NCBI GenBank assembly: GCA_030752605.1
Contig: JASMDX010000068.1
Coordinates: forward strand, 62,001-126,000
Source: GCA-2731375 sp002731375
Lineage (GTDB): Bacteria; Pseudomonadota; Alphaproteobacteria; GCA-2731375
Reading direction: 5' to 3'
DNA: 64,000 nucleotides
Shown: positions 32,965 through 42,163 of the stretch, piece after piece
Numbering within the stretch: position 1 is the stretch's first letter
How the letters are laid out: each line of letters begins with the position of its first letter
Notes under the pieces: model-generated
Seen by the model: only the letters and a program-made list of their open reading frames with translations
Database searches by the model: none
What the model was told of the DNA's origin: nothing
Position numbers and translations under genes: made by a program

Positions 32965-33699
32965 ATGGGAAATCAAGCCGTTGATGCCGTCGCACTCGCG
33001 GGTTCCATCGCCGCCACCGACTTCTCTCTTTGGGGTTTGTTCCTCAAGGCGGACTTGTTGGTCAAGGCGGTGATGCTGGTTCTGGTGGGAGCATCGTTCT
33101 GGTGCTGGGCCATAATTTTCGAGAAAGGCATCCGCTTTCGCCGCCTACGTGCCCAGGCTGATGCTTTCGAGGATTCGTTCTGGTCCGGGGGCAGCCTGGA
33201 AGAACTGTTCGACAAGATAGGTACCCGGCCCGACCACCCCATGGAGTTGCTGTTCGTCTCCGCCATGCGGGAGTGGCGGCGCTCCACTTCCAAGGGCCTA
33301 GTCGGCGAAGACTTTCTGCGTGCCGGCATCAAGGACCGCATCGTGCAGGTCATGCATATCACCCTGACCAGAGAGATCGAAAGGCTGGAGCGTTACATGG
33401 GCTTCCTCGCCACGGTCGGATCTACCGCGCCATTTGTCGGTTTGTTCGGCACGGTCTGGGGCATAATGAATTCGTTCCAGGCCATCGCCTTGACCAAGAA
33501 CACGAACCTGGCCGTAGTCGCGCCCGGCATCGCCGAAGCCTTGTTCGCCACCGCCCTGGGTTTGATCGCGGCGATCCCTGCCGTGGTCGCCTACAACAAA
33601 TTTTCCACCGATCTGGGCCGCTACACCATTCGCCTGGAAGGGTTCGTGGGCGAGTTCTCGGCCATTCTGTCCCGGCAATTGGATGAAAGGCAGGATTGA
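32965..33699 (+). CDS. tolQ: Tol-Pal system proton channel subunit TolQ
   Basis: TolQ with TolR forms the inner-membrane proton-driven motor for outer-membrane constriction at division. Three membrane segments are visible: around LLVKAVMLVLVGASFWCWAI, STAPFVGLFGTVWGIMNSF, and LFATALGLIAAIPAVVAYN. These match the ExbB/TolQ family. 244 residues. Begins immediately after ybgC and overlaps tolR by one base. Confidence 0.96.
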   Translation: MGNQAVDAVALAGSIAATDFSLWGLFLKADLLVKAVMLVLVGASFWCWAIIFEKGIRFRRLRAQADAFEDSFWSGGSLEELFDKIGTRPDHPMELLFVSAMREWRRSTSKGLVGEDFLRAGIKDRIVQVMHITLTREIERLERYMGFLATVGSTAPFVGLFGTVWGIMNSFQAIALTKNTNLAVVAPGIAEALFATALGLIAAIPAVVAYNKFSTDLGRYTIRLEGFVGEFSAILSRQLDERQD

Positions 33700-34148
33700 T
33701 GGCGGGCACTGTACAACAATCTTCGCGTCTGGGCCGCCGGCCCGGCCGTTTTGCCACCATGTCCGAGATCAACGTAACGCCTTTTGTTGATGTGATGCTG
33801 GTCTTGCTGGTCGTCTTCATGATCACCGCGCCGCTACTGACCGTGGGCGTGCCCATTGATTTGCCCAAGGCCTCCGCCTCCAACCTGCAAGGTAACGAGG
33901 AGCCCTTGACGGTTTCGATCAGCGACAGGGGGGAAATCTTCTTGCAGGAGACCCTGGTCGGTGCAGAGGAATTGGTGGCCCGGTTGCTGGCCATTGCGGA
34001 AAACCGAACCTCGCGGCGGATTTTCGTGCGCGGCGACCGCACGGTCGATTATGGCGCGGTGATGACGGTGATGAGCCGCCTGAACGCAGCCGGCTTCAAC
34101 AAAGTGGCTTTGGTGACCGAAGCGCCCCAAAGCCAGGCGAAGAAATAG
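33699..34148 (+). CDS. tolR: Tol-Pal system subunit TolR
   Basis: TolR is the single-pass ExbD-like partner of TolQ. After a short cytoplasmic start comes MSEINVTPFVDVMLVLLVVF, with the membrane Asp (FVDVML) needed for proton flow, then a periplasmic domain with PIDLPKASASNLQGNEEPL. The ATG at 33699 shares its first base with the last base of the tolQ stop (TGATG). About 149 residues. Confidence 0.96.
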   Translation: MAGTVQQSSRLGRRPGRFATMSEINVTPFVDVMLVLLVVFMITAPLLTVGVPIDLPKASASNLQGNEEPLTVSISDRGEIFLQETLVGAEELVARLLAIAENRTSRRIFVRGDRTVDYGAVMTVMSRLNAAGFNKVALVTEAPQSQAKK

Positions 34149-34160
34149 CGGTGCCCGGCC

Positions 34161-35105
34161 TTGCGCAACGGGATAGCCATATCGACCCTGCTGCACATTG
34201 GAGTGGTGATGGCGGCCGTCCTTGGCCTGCCCGATCTGCTGGACCCGCCGGTGGTCGTCGAACAACCGATTATCGTAGAGCTGGTCACCATTGCCGAGCG
34301 CACGGTGAGTCAGAAACCGGTGCAACCGCAACCGAAAAAACCGCCGCCGCCGGCACCGAAATTGAAACCCGTCGCGGCACCGGAGCCCGAACCGAAGCCG
34401 GAACCACCCGTGGCCAAGGCACCGCCACCGCCGGAGCCAGCCAAGGTAGAAGCGCCGCCGCCGCCCAAACCGGAGCCGGCGCCAAAGGCGAAACCGGTCG
34501 AGGTCGTGACGCCGAAACCGAAGCCACCGGAAAAACCAAAAGTAAAACCCAAAGCGCCGCCGAGAAAGATTGCCATGGCGGAGCCGCCCAAGGCGTTTCG
34601 CAATATGCCCCAGCCGAAGCAGAAGCCAAAACGCCGCCGGGCGAAATTCAGTGCCGACCATATCGCGGCCCTGCTGGACAAGGACGACAGGAAGAAACGC
34701 AGCGAACCCCAACGCGAGAGCGCGAAGAAGCGGATAGCCGCCAAGTTACCGCCAGCCAGCCGGCCCAGCCAAAGCCGGGTTCGGACGCAACCCATGACCA
34801 TGAGCGAGATCGACGCCATCCGCTACCAGATCCAGGAATGCTGGACCATTCCCGCCGGCGCCCGGGATGCGCGCAAACTGGTGGTCCGCATCAAGGTGTT
34901 CCTGAATACGGATGGCTCATTGGCAAAGGCGCCCGAAATCGTCGGCGGCAATCAGAGCGGCGATCCGTTCTATCGCACGGCGGCGGAAAGTGCCCGGCGC
35001 GCGGTGCAAAAATGCGCCCCGCTGAAAAATCTACCGGCGGACAAGTATTCCCGCTGGCGCGAATTGACGTTGACCTTCAATCCCAGGGACATGCTGGGCG
35101 GATAA
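34161..35105 (+). CDS. tolA: TolA, periplasm-spanning protein of the Tol-Pal system
   Basis: TolA links the TolQR motor to Pal and CpoB across the periplasm. It has an N-terminal membrane helix (AISTLLHIGVVMAAVLG), a long Pro/Lys/Glu-rich spacer (PEPEPKPEPPVAK and similar repeats, residues about 55-150), and a C-terminal domain with IRYQIQECWTIPAGARDARK and KCAPLKNLPADKYSRW, as in alphaproteobacterial TolA. Start is TTG 34161; no in-frame ATG or GTG lies between it and tolR. The repetitive spacer also keeps another frame open, which is not a gene. Confidence 0.92.
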   Translation: MRNGIAISTLLHIGVVMAAVLGLPDLLDPPVVVEQPIIVELVTIAERTVSQKPVQPQPKKPPPPAPKLKPVAAPEPEPKPEPPVAKAPPPPEPAKVEAPPPPKPEPAPKAKPVEVVTPKPKPPEKPKVKPKAPPRKIAMAEPPKAFRNMPQPKQKPKRRRAKFSADHIAALLDKDDRKKRSEPQRESAKKRIAAKLPPASRPSQSRVRTQPMTMSEIDAIRYQIQECWTIPAGARDARKLVVRIKVFLNTDGSLAKAPEIVGGNQSGDPFYRTAAESARRAVQKCAPLKNLPADKYSRWRELTLTFNPRDMLGG

Positions 35106-35164
35106 GGTTGCGGAAACCCGGATTGAGACCGAGACTGAGATCGAGACTAAGGAAGCAATTGGCT

Positions 35165-36526
35165 ATGTGGATTCTCCCGAAAGAAATGAAATTGTTTTTC
35201 ACCTTCTGCTTGTTGTTGGCGCTGCTCTGCCTGGTGGGACTGCCGCGTCCCGCCTGGGCGGCGTTGGAAATTGATATCACCAAGGGCAATGTGGACCCCT
35301 TGCCGGTCGCCATCCCAGCCTTCTATGGCACGGACGCGGCGGCGGCGGATCAGGGCCAGCGCATGGCCGGGGTCATCACCGCCAATCTGGAGCGCTCCGG
35401 CCTATTTCGGCCACTGGATCCGAAGTCCTTTATTCAGACCCCGGAATCATTGCAGGCCCGCCCGCGCTTTGCCGACTGGCGGGTTTTGAACGCCCAGGCC
35501 CTGGTCTCGGGCAAGGTTGGCGTTGAAAACGATGGCCGCCTGCGGGTGGAATTTCGTCTTTGGGACGTGCTGGCAGGCGAACAGATGACAGGTCTAGTCT
35601 ATTTCTCCACGCCGGGCAATTGGCGGCGCATCGCCCACGTCATCTCGGATGCCATCTATAAACGCCTAACCGGCGAGACGGGCTATTTCGACACCCGCGT
35701 GGTCTATGTGGCAGAAAGCGGACCCAGGGACAAACGCATGAAGCGCCTGGCGATCATGGATCAGGATGGCAACGGCCACCGCTTCCTCACCGACGGCAGC
35801 TATCTGGTTCTGACTCCGCGTTTCTCTCCCTCGCGCCAGGAAATTACCTATCTGTCCTTTTACCGCAATGAGCCGCGAGTCTACCTCTACAACATCGATA
35901 CCGGGCGGCAGGAGATATTGGGCGAATTTCCCGGCATGACCTATGCGCCTAGGTTTTCACCAAACGGTAACCAAGTGATTATGAGCATGGCGGGGGATGG
36001 CAAATCCAATATCTATACCATGGACCTGCGTACACGGGCGATCAATCAATTGACCAAGGGCCAAGCCATTGACACCTCACCCTGCTACGCGCCCGACGGC
36101 AAGCGGGTGGTTTTCAATTCAGACCGGGGCGGCAGTCTGCAACTTTACGTGATGGGCGCCGATGGCGAGGGCGTTAAACGGATCTCGTTCGGCAAGGGCC
36201 GCTACGCCACGCCGGTCTGGTCGCCACGAGGCGATCTCATCGCTTTTACCAAGCAACGTAAGGGCCGTTTCTACATTGGCGTAATGCGGCCCGATGGCAG
36301 CGGCGAGCGACTGCTTTCCGAGAGTTTTCTGGATGAAGGGCCGACATGGGCGCCAAATGGCCGCGTTCTGATGTATTTTCGTCAAAAACCTGCTGATAAA
36401 AAAGGCAGAGGTGGGCGCACGCGGCTGTGGTCGGTTGACCTGACCGGCTACAATGAACGCGAGATGGTTACCCCCATCGATGCATCCGATCCGGCCTGGT
36501 CACCACTAAGCCCCTTGAATCGTTGA
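35165..36526 (+). CDS. tolB: Tol-Pal system beta-propeller protein TolB
   Basis: TolB is a periplasmic protein that competes with peptidoglycan for Pal. It has a Sec signal peptide (EMKLFFTFCLLLALLCLVG, cleavage after AWA), an N-terminal alpha/beta domain (DPLPVAIPAFYG), and a C-terminal six-bladed propeller with WD40-like PD40 repeats such as APRFSPNGNQVIMSMAGDG and SPCYAPDGKRVVFNSDRGG. The ATG at 35165 has an AAGGAAG ribosome site; an ATG at 35186 is also possible. 453 residues. Confidence 0.95.
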   Translation: MWILPKEMKLFFTFCLLLALLCLVGLPRPAWAALEIDITKGNVDPLPVAIPAFYGTDAAAADQGQRMAGVITANLERSGLFRPLDPKSFIQTPESLQARPRFADWRVLNAQALVSGKVGVENDGRLRVEFRLWDVLAGEQMTGLVYFSTPGNWRRIAHVISDAIYKRLTGETGYFDTRVVYVAESGPRDKRMKRLAIMDQDGNGHRFLTDGSYLVLTPRFSPSRQEITYLSFYRNEPRVYLYNIDTGRQEILGEFPGMTYAPRFSPNGNQVIMSMAGDGKSNIYTMDLRTRAINQLTKGQAIDTSPCYAPDGKRVVFNSDRGGSLQLYVMGADGEGVKRISFGKGRYATPVWSPRGDLIAFTKQRKGRFYIGVMRPDGSGERLLSESFLDEGPTWAPNGRVLMYFRQKPADKKGRGGRTRLWSVDLTGYNEREMVTPIDASDPAWSPLSPLNR

Positions 36527-36871
36527 CAGATCATGGTTAATGTTGAAGCATACGTCACGTTATGGCCAGCGAACGACGAGTAGCAGTAGGAAAGAATTAT
36601 TGCTCGTTTAGGCAATAAGATTAAGTTGTTTTCCGTCTTGGTTTATTTTTTCGTTAGGTAGTTGTTAAACTAACGCTGTCCATGTATGTCTGGCGCGTTG
36701 GATTATTGGTTGAAATATTGTCGCTAGAAGGCTAATTGCGAATAGCCAATTGCCTGCAAAACGAGATTAAGTTATCGAAATAGCACATTGTTTACGGCAT
36801 TGATTGGTACGACGTAGCTATCGGTGCCAGAATAAATGGATGCCGGAAAAAACGAATGAGGAGTGGTCTCT
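36527..36871. other. AT-rich intergenic region between tolB and pal
   Basis: About 345 bases, clearly richer in A+T than the flanking genes, with no coding frame. It probably contains an independent pal promoter; one candidate is TTGAAA, a 17-base spacer and TAATTG near 36711-36739. A GAGGAG ribosome site lies just before the pal ATG. No other structure is convincing. Confidence 0.4.
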
Positions 36872-37417
36872 ATGGTCTTTGAGAAATTTGCGCTGAAGGC
36901 GGCGTGTTTGGCGGCGACCATCCTGCTGGTCGCGGCCTGTGAAACCCCGGTCGAGGAAAAGGCCAATGCTTCAGGCAGCGGGGGCGCCAAGCAGTCGACG
37001 ACGACAATGCAGAAAGCGCCCAAGACCGAAACAAAAGCCACTATGGCGCCCAAGGTAGCCCCCGGCTCACAAGAGGATCTGGTGCTGAACGTCGGCAGCC
37101 AAATTCATTACGACTACGATCAATCGAATTTGCGTCCCGATGCCCGCCAGGTAGTCGAACGTTGGGCCGATTGGTTGAAACAATATCCGGCGGTGACGGT
37201 GACCATCGAAGGTCACTGCGATGAGCGGGGCACACGAGAATATAATCTTGGCCTGGGCGAGCGGCGCGCAGATTCGGCCCGCAAATATCTGATCGCCCTG
37301 GGCGTCAACGCGGACCGCATCGGCACCATCTCTTACGGCAAGGAGCGTCCGGCCTGTGTCTCCAGCAACAAAGCCTGCTGGTCCCAGAACCGGCGCGGCA
37401 TGCTGCTGGTCAACTAA
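36872..37417 (+). CDS. pal: Peptidoglycan-associated lipoprotein Pal
   Basis: Pal is the outer-membrane lipoprotein that binds peptidoglycan and TolB. The lipobox is ATILLVAACETP, with Cys as first mature residue. The C-terminal OmpA-like domain shows HYDYDQSNLRPDARQVVERW, TIEGHCDERGTREYNLGLGE and RRADSARKYL, including the diaminopimelate-binding residues. I chose ATG 36872, preceded by GAGGAG; an in-frame GTG nine bases upstream is less likely. 181 residues. Confidence 0.95.
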   Translation: MVFEKFALKAACLAATILLVAACETPVEEKANASGSGGAKQSTTTMQKAPKTETKATMAPKVAPGSQEDLVLNVGSQIHYDYDQSNLRPDARQVVERWADWLKQYPAVTVTIEGHCDERGTREYNLGLGERRADSARKYLIALGVNADRIGTISYGKERPACVSSNKACWSQNRRGMLLVN

Positions 37418-37596
37418 TCTCTGACGGTCCGCTGGTCTTTTTGGGCGGAGTTGTCAGGCGTCTTTCCGGGCTCGCCAGAATGCATCAACTTGGTGCGTTG
37501 GGCGGGCCCGGCTTATTTTGCCTGCTGGCGGCTGCAATTTCGCCATAATCCGATGTCAGAATGGCTATTGTGATGGTCGCGGACGGCACCACCGCA

Positions 37597-37625
37597 ATGT
37601 CACGCGGGCGTCACTTGGGCGTCAC
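37597..37625 (+). promoter_or_regulatory. Three 7-bp direct repeats at 11-bp period upstream of cpoB
   Basis: ATGTCAC, GCGTCAC and GCGTCAC occur at 37597, 37608 and 37619, each separated by four bases. This 7+4+7 geometry is that of binding boxes for OmpR/PhoB-type response regulators, whose monomers bind head-to-tail. It lies 58 bases before the cpoB start. A TATATC stands three bases downstream. The identity of the regulator is unknown. Confidence 0.5.
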
Positions 37626-37682
37626 ACGTATATCGTATGGACAGCGTACCAAGATTATCATGAATAGCCGGAGTCGAAATCA

Positions 37683-38624
37683 ATGCAGCGCATTCAACAT
37701 GTTTTCAACCGCGCGTGGGCGGCCTGGCTGGCGCCAGTCTGTCTTGCCTTGTTGTTCTTGGTGCCGACACCGGCATCGGCGCAAAACGCCGATTTGCAGA
37801 CCTTGACCCAACGGATCGAGCGCCTGCAACGCGACCTGGGTGAATTGCAGAAAGACTACTACCGCGGCCAGAAACGCCGGGCACCCAGCTCGGCGGACGA
37901 CGCGGGTGCGGCAAGAAGCGCGGGCACACCGGGCGGGGCATCCGGCGGCAGTCAACTGGCCAATGCGGAAATTCGCATGAGCAATCTGGAAACGGAAATG
38001 CGGCGCCTGACCGGACAATTGGAAGAAGTACGCCATGGCATCCAAACCGTGTCGCGGCGCCTTGATGGCCTGGTCAAGGATGTAGATTTTCGCCTGACCG
38101 AAATCGAGCGGGGACAAGCCGACGCGAAAACGGTGGCGGCGGCCAACGGCACCGCCGGAGCGGCTGGCCAGGATAAATCCAACAACGGGGCAAGCAGGCA
38201 GGCAGCCGGCACGCCACCGCCCGGCGTGCTGCCCAAAGGCACGCCAATGGAACGCTACAATTATGCCTACTCGCTGCTGCTGAAGATGCGGCTGGATGAA
38301 GCAGAGGCGGCGTTTCAGGAATTCCTGACCGAACATGGCGACGATAAGCTGGCCAGCAACGCGCAATTTTGGCTCGGCCAGACCTATTTCACCCAGGAAA
38401 GATACTCCGAGGCGGCACGCACATTTCTGACCGGCATCGACCGCTATCCGAAAAGCAACAAGGCGCCGGATACCTGGCTGAAACTGGGCATCACCTTGGG
38501 CAAACTGGATCAGAAGGAAGAGGCCTGCGCGACGTTTCTGGAAATGCGCAAGTTGTTCCCCAGTCTTCGTACCCCGGTGGAAAAGCGTCTACAGCGGGAG
38601 ACTCGGCTGGCGGGTTGTAGCTAA
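37683..38624 (+). CDS. cpoB: Cell division coordinator CpoB (YbgF)
   Basis: CpoB links Tol-Pal with peptidoglycan synthesis at division. It has a signal peptide ending in PTPASA, an N-terminal trimerising coiled coil (LQTLTQRIERLQRDLGELQK), an Ala/Gly-rich linker, and C-terminal TPR repeats (YSLLLKMRLDEAEAAFQEFL, NAQFWLGQTYFTQERY). 313 residues. It follows pal by 265 bases that contain the direct-repeat element but no gene. Confidence 0.93.
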   Translation: MQRIQHVFNRAWAAWLAPVCLALLFLVPTPASAQNADLQTLTQRIERLQRDLGELQKDYYRGQKRRAPSSADDAGAARSAGTPGGASGGSQLANAEIRMSNLETEMRRLTGQLEEVRHGIQTVSRRLDGLVKDVDFRLTEIERGQADAKTVAAANGTAGAAGQDKSNNGASRQAAGTPPPGVLPKGTPMERYNYAYSLLLKMRLDEAEAAFQEFLTEHGDDKLASNAQFWLGQTYFTQERYSEAARTFLTGIDRYPKSNKAPDTWLKLGITLGKLDQKEEACATFLEMRKLFPSLRTPVEKRLQRETRLAGCS

Positions 38625-38655
38625 GGCAGCGCGACAGAGGAAGCATCCGTCAAGC

Positions 38656-39972
38656 ATGCCTACTATCAGCAACGATAACTTCGCGGACGCAATGACGGCC
38701 TTGGGGCCGTTTGAGGCGGCGCCGGAACTTGCCGTGGCTGTTTCGGGCGGCGTCGACAGCATGGCATTGGCACTTCTAGCGCACGCATGGGTCCGGCAAC
38801 GGGGCGGCACGATTACCGCGCTGACCATCGACCATGGTCTGCGTCCCGAGGCAGCGCAAGAGGCGCGTCAGGTGCGCGCCTGGTTGTCGGACAAGGGTAT
38901 TTCCCATCGTATCCTACGTTGGCGGGGCGACAAGCCCGGCGCCGGTGTACAGGCCGCCGCTCGGGGGGCCCGGTATGAATTGTTACAACGGTGGTGCCGG
39001 CGCCAGGGCATCCTGCATCTGTTGACAGCTCATCATGGCGATGATCAGGCGGAGACCTTGATCATGCGGCAGGCCCACGGCAGCGGCGTCGAAGGGCTGG
39101 CTGGCATCCCGGCTGTTCGCGCCCTTGGCGGCGTGCGCCTTTTGCGGCCGCTTTTGATCTGGCGTCGCGCCGATCTGGTGGCGACGTCGTCTGCCCATGG
39201 CCAGGATTGGTTGGAGGATCCTTCAAACCAGGATGAAAAGTTTGCTCGGGTGCGGGCCCGCCGGCACCTGTCCGTCAATGAGGATGAAACCTTGTCCTTG
39301 CTGGCGCTGGCGAAGGAGGCGGCGGTCACCCGCCGGCAACTGCGCGATACTCTGGCCAACCTGGCGGCGCGGAGTATTCGTTTGCATCCGGCGGGCTTTT
39401 GCCATTTCGACCCTGGCCCCTGTTTAGGCCAGGACAGCGCGCTGCTGCCGCTTATGTTGGGTGATACACTGCGCTGTATCGGCGGTGGAGGCTATCGCCC
39501 CCGACGCGACGGATTGGACCGTTTGGCTGACGATCTGGCGCACCAACGCCTGGTAACCGGGCGTACCTTGGCAGGCACCCACCTGCTGCCCATGGGCAAC
39601 GGCCTGGTAATTTGCCGGGAGACGGGCCGTTTGCCGGAGACGGTCAAAATCGGCGAAAAGAAAAGCGGCCGCTGGGACCGTTTCGATTACACACTGGGCG
39701 ACAAGGCGCACACGAATGGACATCATCCACTATCTGTCGGAGCCCTGGGCCAGGATGGCTGGCGGCAGGTGCGTGCGCGGACGCAATCCGGTCTGCCGGA
39801 ACCGGTGCGCCTCGGTTTGCCGGCTTTGTGGTCGGGGGATGAAATACTGGCCGTGGCACACCTGAAATTGACGTCAAATCCCCATGGACCGAAATGGGCC
39901 GAGAAAATACGCTTTTCCACCCGATTTTCACCCCTCAGGCCCCTACAAGCCGAAGGATTAGTGCTTGTTTAA
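38656..39972 (+). CDS. tilS: tRNA(Ile)-lysidine synthetase
   Basis: TilS modifies C34 of tRNA-Ile(CAU) to lysidine, converting its specificity to AUA. The PP-loop ATPase motif is VAVSGGVDSMALALL (SGGVDS at residues 30-35). Further motifs are LTIDHGLRPEAAQEA, LLTAHHGDDQAETLIMR and WLEDPSNQDEKFAR. The C-terminal region is divergent, as usual. 438 residues. Lies between cpoB and ftsH. Confidence 0.94.
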   Translation: MPTISNDNFADAMTALGPFEAAPELAVAVSGGVDSMALALLAHAWVRQRGGTITALTIDHGLRPEAAQEARQVRAWLSDKGISHRILRWRGDKPGAGVQAAARGARYELLQRWCRRQGILHLLTAHHGDDQAETLIMRQAHGSGVEGLAGIPAVRALGGVRLLRPLLIWRRADLVATSSAHGQDWLEDPSNQDEKFARVRARRHLSVNEDETLSLLALAKEAAVTRRQLRDTLANLAARSIRLHPAGFCHFDPGPCLGQDSALLPLMLGDTLRCIGGGGYRPRRDGLDRLADDLAHQRLVTGRTLAGTHLLPMGNGLVICRETGRLPETVKIGEKKSGRWDRFDYTLGDKAHTNGHHPLSVGALGQDGWRQVRARTQSGLPEPVRLGLPALWSGDEILAVAHLKLTSNPHGPKWAEKIRFSTRFSPLRPLQAEGLVLV

Positions 39973-40090
39973 GGGCATCTTAGCATTATCTTTATGGAAA
40001 CCGGCCAGAATGGTGTAATGAGATCATCCCTTTTGATGGGAAATTGGTAGCAGCGGGCTATCCGAGACGCCGCCGGAGAAGGAAGCATAG

Positions 40091-42022
40091 GTGAGCAATT
40101 TTAATCGTAATATCGCCCTTTGGGTGATCATTGCCCTTTTGGTACTGGCATTATTTAACCTGTTCCAAGGCCCCGGCACACGCGGCACCGCGACCAATCT
40201 GGCCTATTCCCAGTTCATTTCCGAAGTGGAAAGTGGCCAGGTCCGCGACGTCACCATTCAAGGCAATACCATTAGCGGCCACTACACCGGCGGCACGCCC
40301 TTCAATTCCTATGCCCCCAACGATCCCGATCTGGTGCGCAAACTGAACCAGGCTGGCGTGACCATTTCCGCCGCCCCGGACGAGGAAGGCACACCGACTC
40401 TGTTTGCCATCCTGCTAAACTGGTTCCCCATGCTGCTATTGATTGGCGTCTGGATCTTTTTCATGCGCCAGATGCAATCGGGCGGCGGCAAGGCTATGGG
40501 CTTTGGCAAATCCAAGGCCCGTTTGCTGACCGAGCGGTCAGGCCGGGTTACCTTTGACGACGTGGCCGGCATTGACGAGGCCAAGGAAGAGCTGGAGGAA
40601 ATTGTCGAGTTCCTGAAGGACCCGCAAAAATTCCAACGCCTCGGTGGACGCATTCCCAAGGGCGCCCTGTTGGTAGGCCCTCCCGGTACTGGTAAGACCT
40701 TGTTGGCGCGCGCCATCGCGGGCGAGGCAAATGTGCCGTTCTTTACTATTTCGGGCTCCGACTTCGTGGAAATGTTCGTCGGCGTCGGTGCCTCCCGCGT
40801 CCGCGATATGTTCGAACAGGCCAAAAAGAACGCCCCCTGCATCATCTTCATCGACGAAATTGACGCCGTCGGACGCCATCGCGGTGCCGGCCTGGGCGGT
40901 GGTAATGACGAGCGCGAGCAGACCCTGAACCAATTACTAGTGGAGATGGACGGTTTCGAGGCCAACGAAGGCGTCATTCTGGTCGCTGCCACCAACCGCC
41001 CCGACGTGCTGGACCCCGCCCTATTGCGGCCTGGCCGCTTTGACCGCCAGGTCGTGGTGCCGAACCCGGATATCATCGGCCGGGACAAGATCCTGAAAGT
41101 GCATATGCGCAAGGTGCCCATGGCGCCGGATGTGGAGAGCCGCACCATCGCCCGCGGCACCCCTGGTTTTTCCGGCGCCGATCTGGCCAACCTTGTGAAC
41201 GAAGCTGCCTTGCTGGCAGCACGCAAAAACCGCCGCGTGGTCACCATGCAGGAGTTCGAGGAAGCCAAGGACAAGGTCATGATGGGCGCGGAACGCCGCT
41301 CCATGGTGATGACAGAGGATGAAAAAGAACTGACTGCCTATCACGAAGCAGGCCATGCCTTGGTTGGCCTGTTGGTGAAAGGCAATGATCCCTTGCACAA
41401 GGTCACCATTATTCCCCGTGGCCGCGCCCTGGGCGTCACCATGAACCTGCCCGAGAACGATAAGTATGGTTATAAGAAAAGCGAAATTTGCGCCCGCCTG
41501 GCCATGACCTTTGGCGGCCGGGTGGCCGAAACCTTGATTTATGGGCCGGAGGACGTGACCACCGGCGCCGGCCAGGATATCCAACAGGCAACATCATGGG
41601 CCCGGCGCATGGTTACCGAATGGGGTATGTCTGACAAATTGGGGCCGCTGGCCTATTCCGGTAACGAGCAGGAAGTTTTTCTCGGCCATTCAGTAACCCA
41701 GACAAAGAACATCTCGGACGCCACAGCGAAAGTCATTGATGAGGAAATCCGCCGCTTCGCGGGAGAAGCGGAAGCGTTGGCAACCGAGGTCCTGACCGAG
41801 AACCTGGATAAACTACATGCCGTCGCCAAGGCGCTTTTAGAATATGAAACCCTGAGCGGTGACGAAGTCAGCCAACTGCTGCGTGGTGAGAATGTCGACC
41901 GCCCGGACGAGTTCGAGCCGCCGCAAGACAGCTCCACCGCAACATCGGTGCCGCCATCAAGCAAGCCGAAAAAGCCGGATGGCCCAGGCGGTATGGAGCC
42001 CGAACCTCAACCGGGCTCTTAA
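40091..42022 (+). CDS. ftsH: ATP-dependent zinc metalloprotease FtsH
   Basis: FtsH degrades membrane and some cytosolic proteins such as LpxC or sigma32. Two membrane helices (about residues 8-25 and 104-125) flank a periplasmic loop. The AAA domain has GPPGTGKT (residues 196-203), IIFIDEIDAVGRHRG and the pore motif ISGSDFVEMFVGVGASRVRD; the Zn site is HEAGH near residue 418. The GTG start has an AGGAAG ribosome site. 643 residues, with a Pro/Ser-rich tail. Confidence 0.97.
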   Translation: MSNFNRNIALWVIIALLVLALFNLFQGPGTRGTATNLAYSQFISEVESGQVRDVTIQGNTISGHYTGGTPFNSYAPNDPDLVRKLNQAGVTISAAPDEEGTPTLFAILLNWFPMLLLIGVWIFFMRQMQSGGGKAMGFGKSKARLLTERSGRVTFDDVAGIDEAKEELEEIVEFLKDPQKFQRLGGRIPKGALLVGPPGTGKTLLARAIAGEANVPFFTISGSDFVEMFVGVGASRVRDMFEQAKKNAPCIIFIDEIDAVGRHRGAGLGGGNDEREQTLNQLLVEMDGFEANEGVILVAATNRPDVLDPALLRPGRFDRQVVVPNPDIIGRDKILKVHMRKVPMAPDVESRTIARGTPGFSGADLANLVNEAALLAARKNRRVVTMQEFEEAKDKVMMGAERRSMVMTEDEKELTAYHEAGHALVGLLVKGNDPLHKVTIIPRGRALGVTMNLPENDKYGYKKSEICARLAMTFGGRVAETLIYGPEDVTTGAGQDIQQATSWARRMVTEWGMSDKLGPLAYSGNEQEVFLGHSVTQTKNISDATAKVIDEEIRRFAGEAEALATEVLTENLDKLHAVAKALLEYETLSGDEVSQLLRGENVDRPDEFEPPQDSSTATSVPPSSKPKKPDGPGGMEPEPQPGS

Positions 42023-42163
42023 CTTCGGACTGCCGTTCTGCCTGAGAAAGCAAATGGTGCCGGTGCTGTCTATCTGGCGCCTGTCCTGAATCAAACCGGC
42101 TCGGGTCTGCCCTTCGCCGGCGGTCCTCTATACTTTGATCAATGCCGCTTGTTTGGCCGAAAT

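Noticed and set aside
34151..35164. Long open plus-strand frame running through tolA and into tolB
   Set aside because: It is an off-frame reading of the repetitive Pro/Lys/Glu spacer of TolA; the tolA frame has the expected membrane helix and C-terminal domain, and tolB has its own signal peptide and ribosome site.
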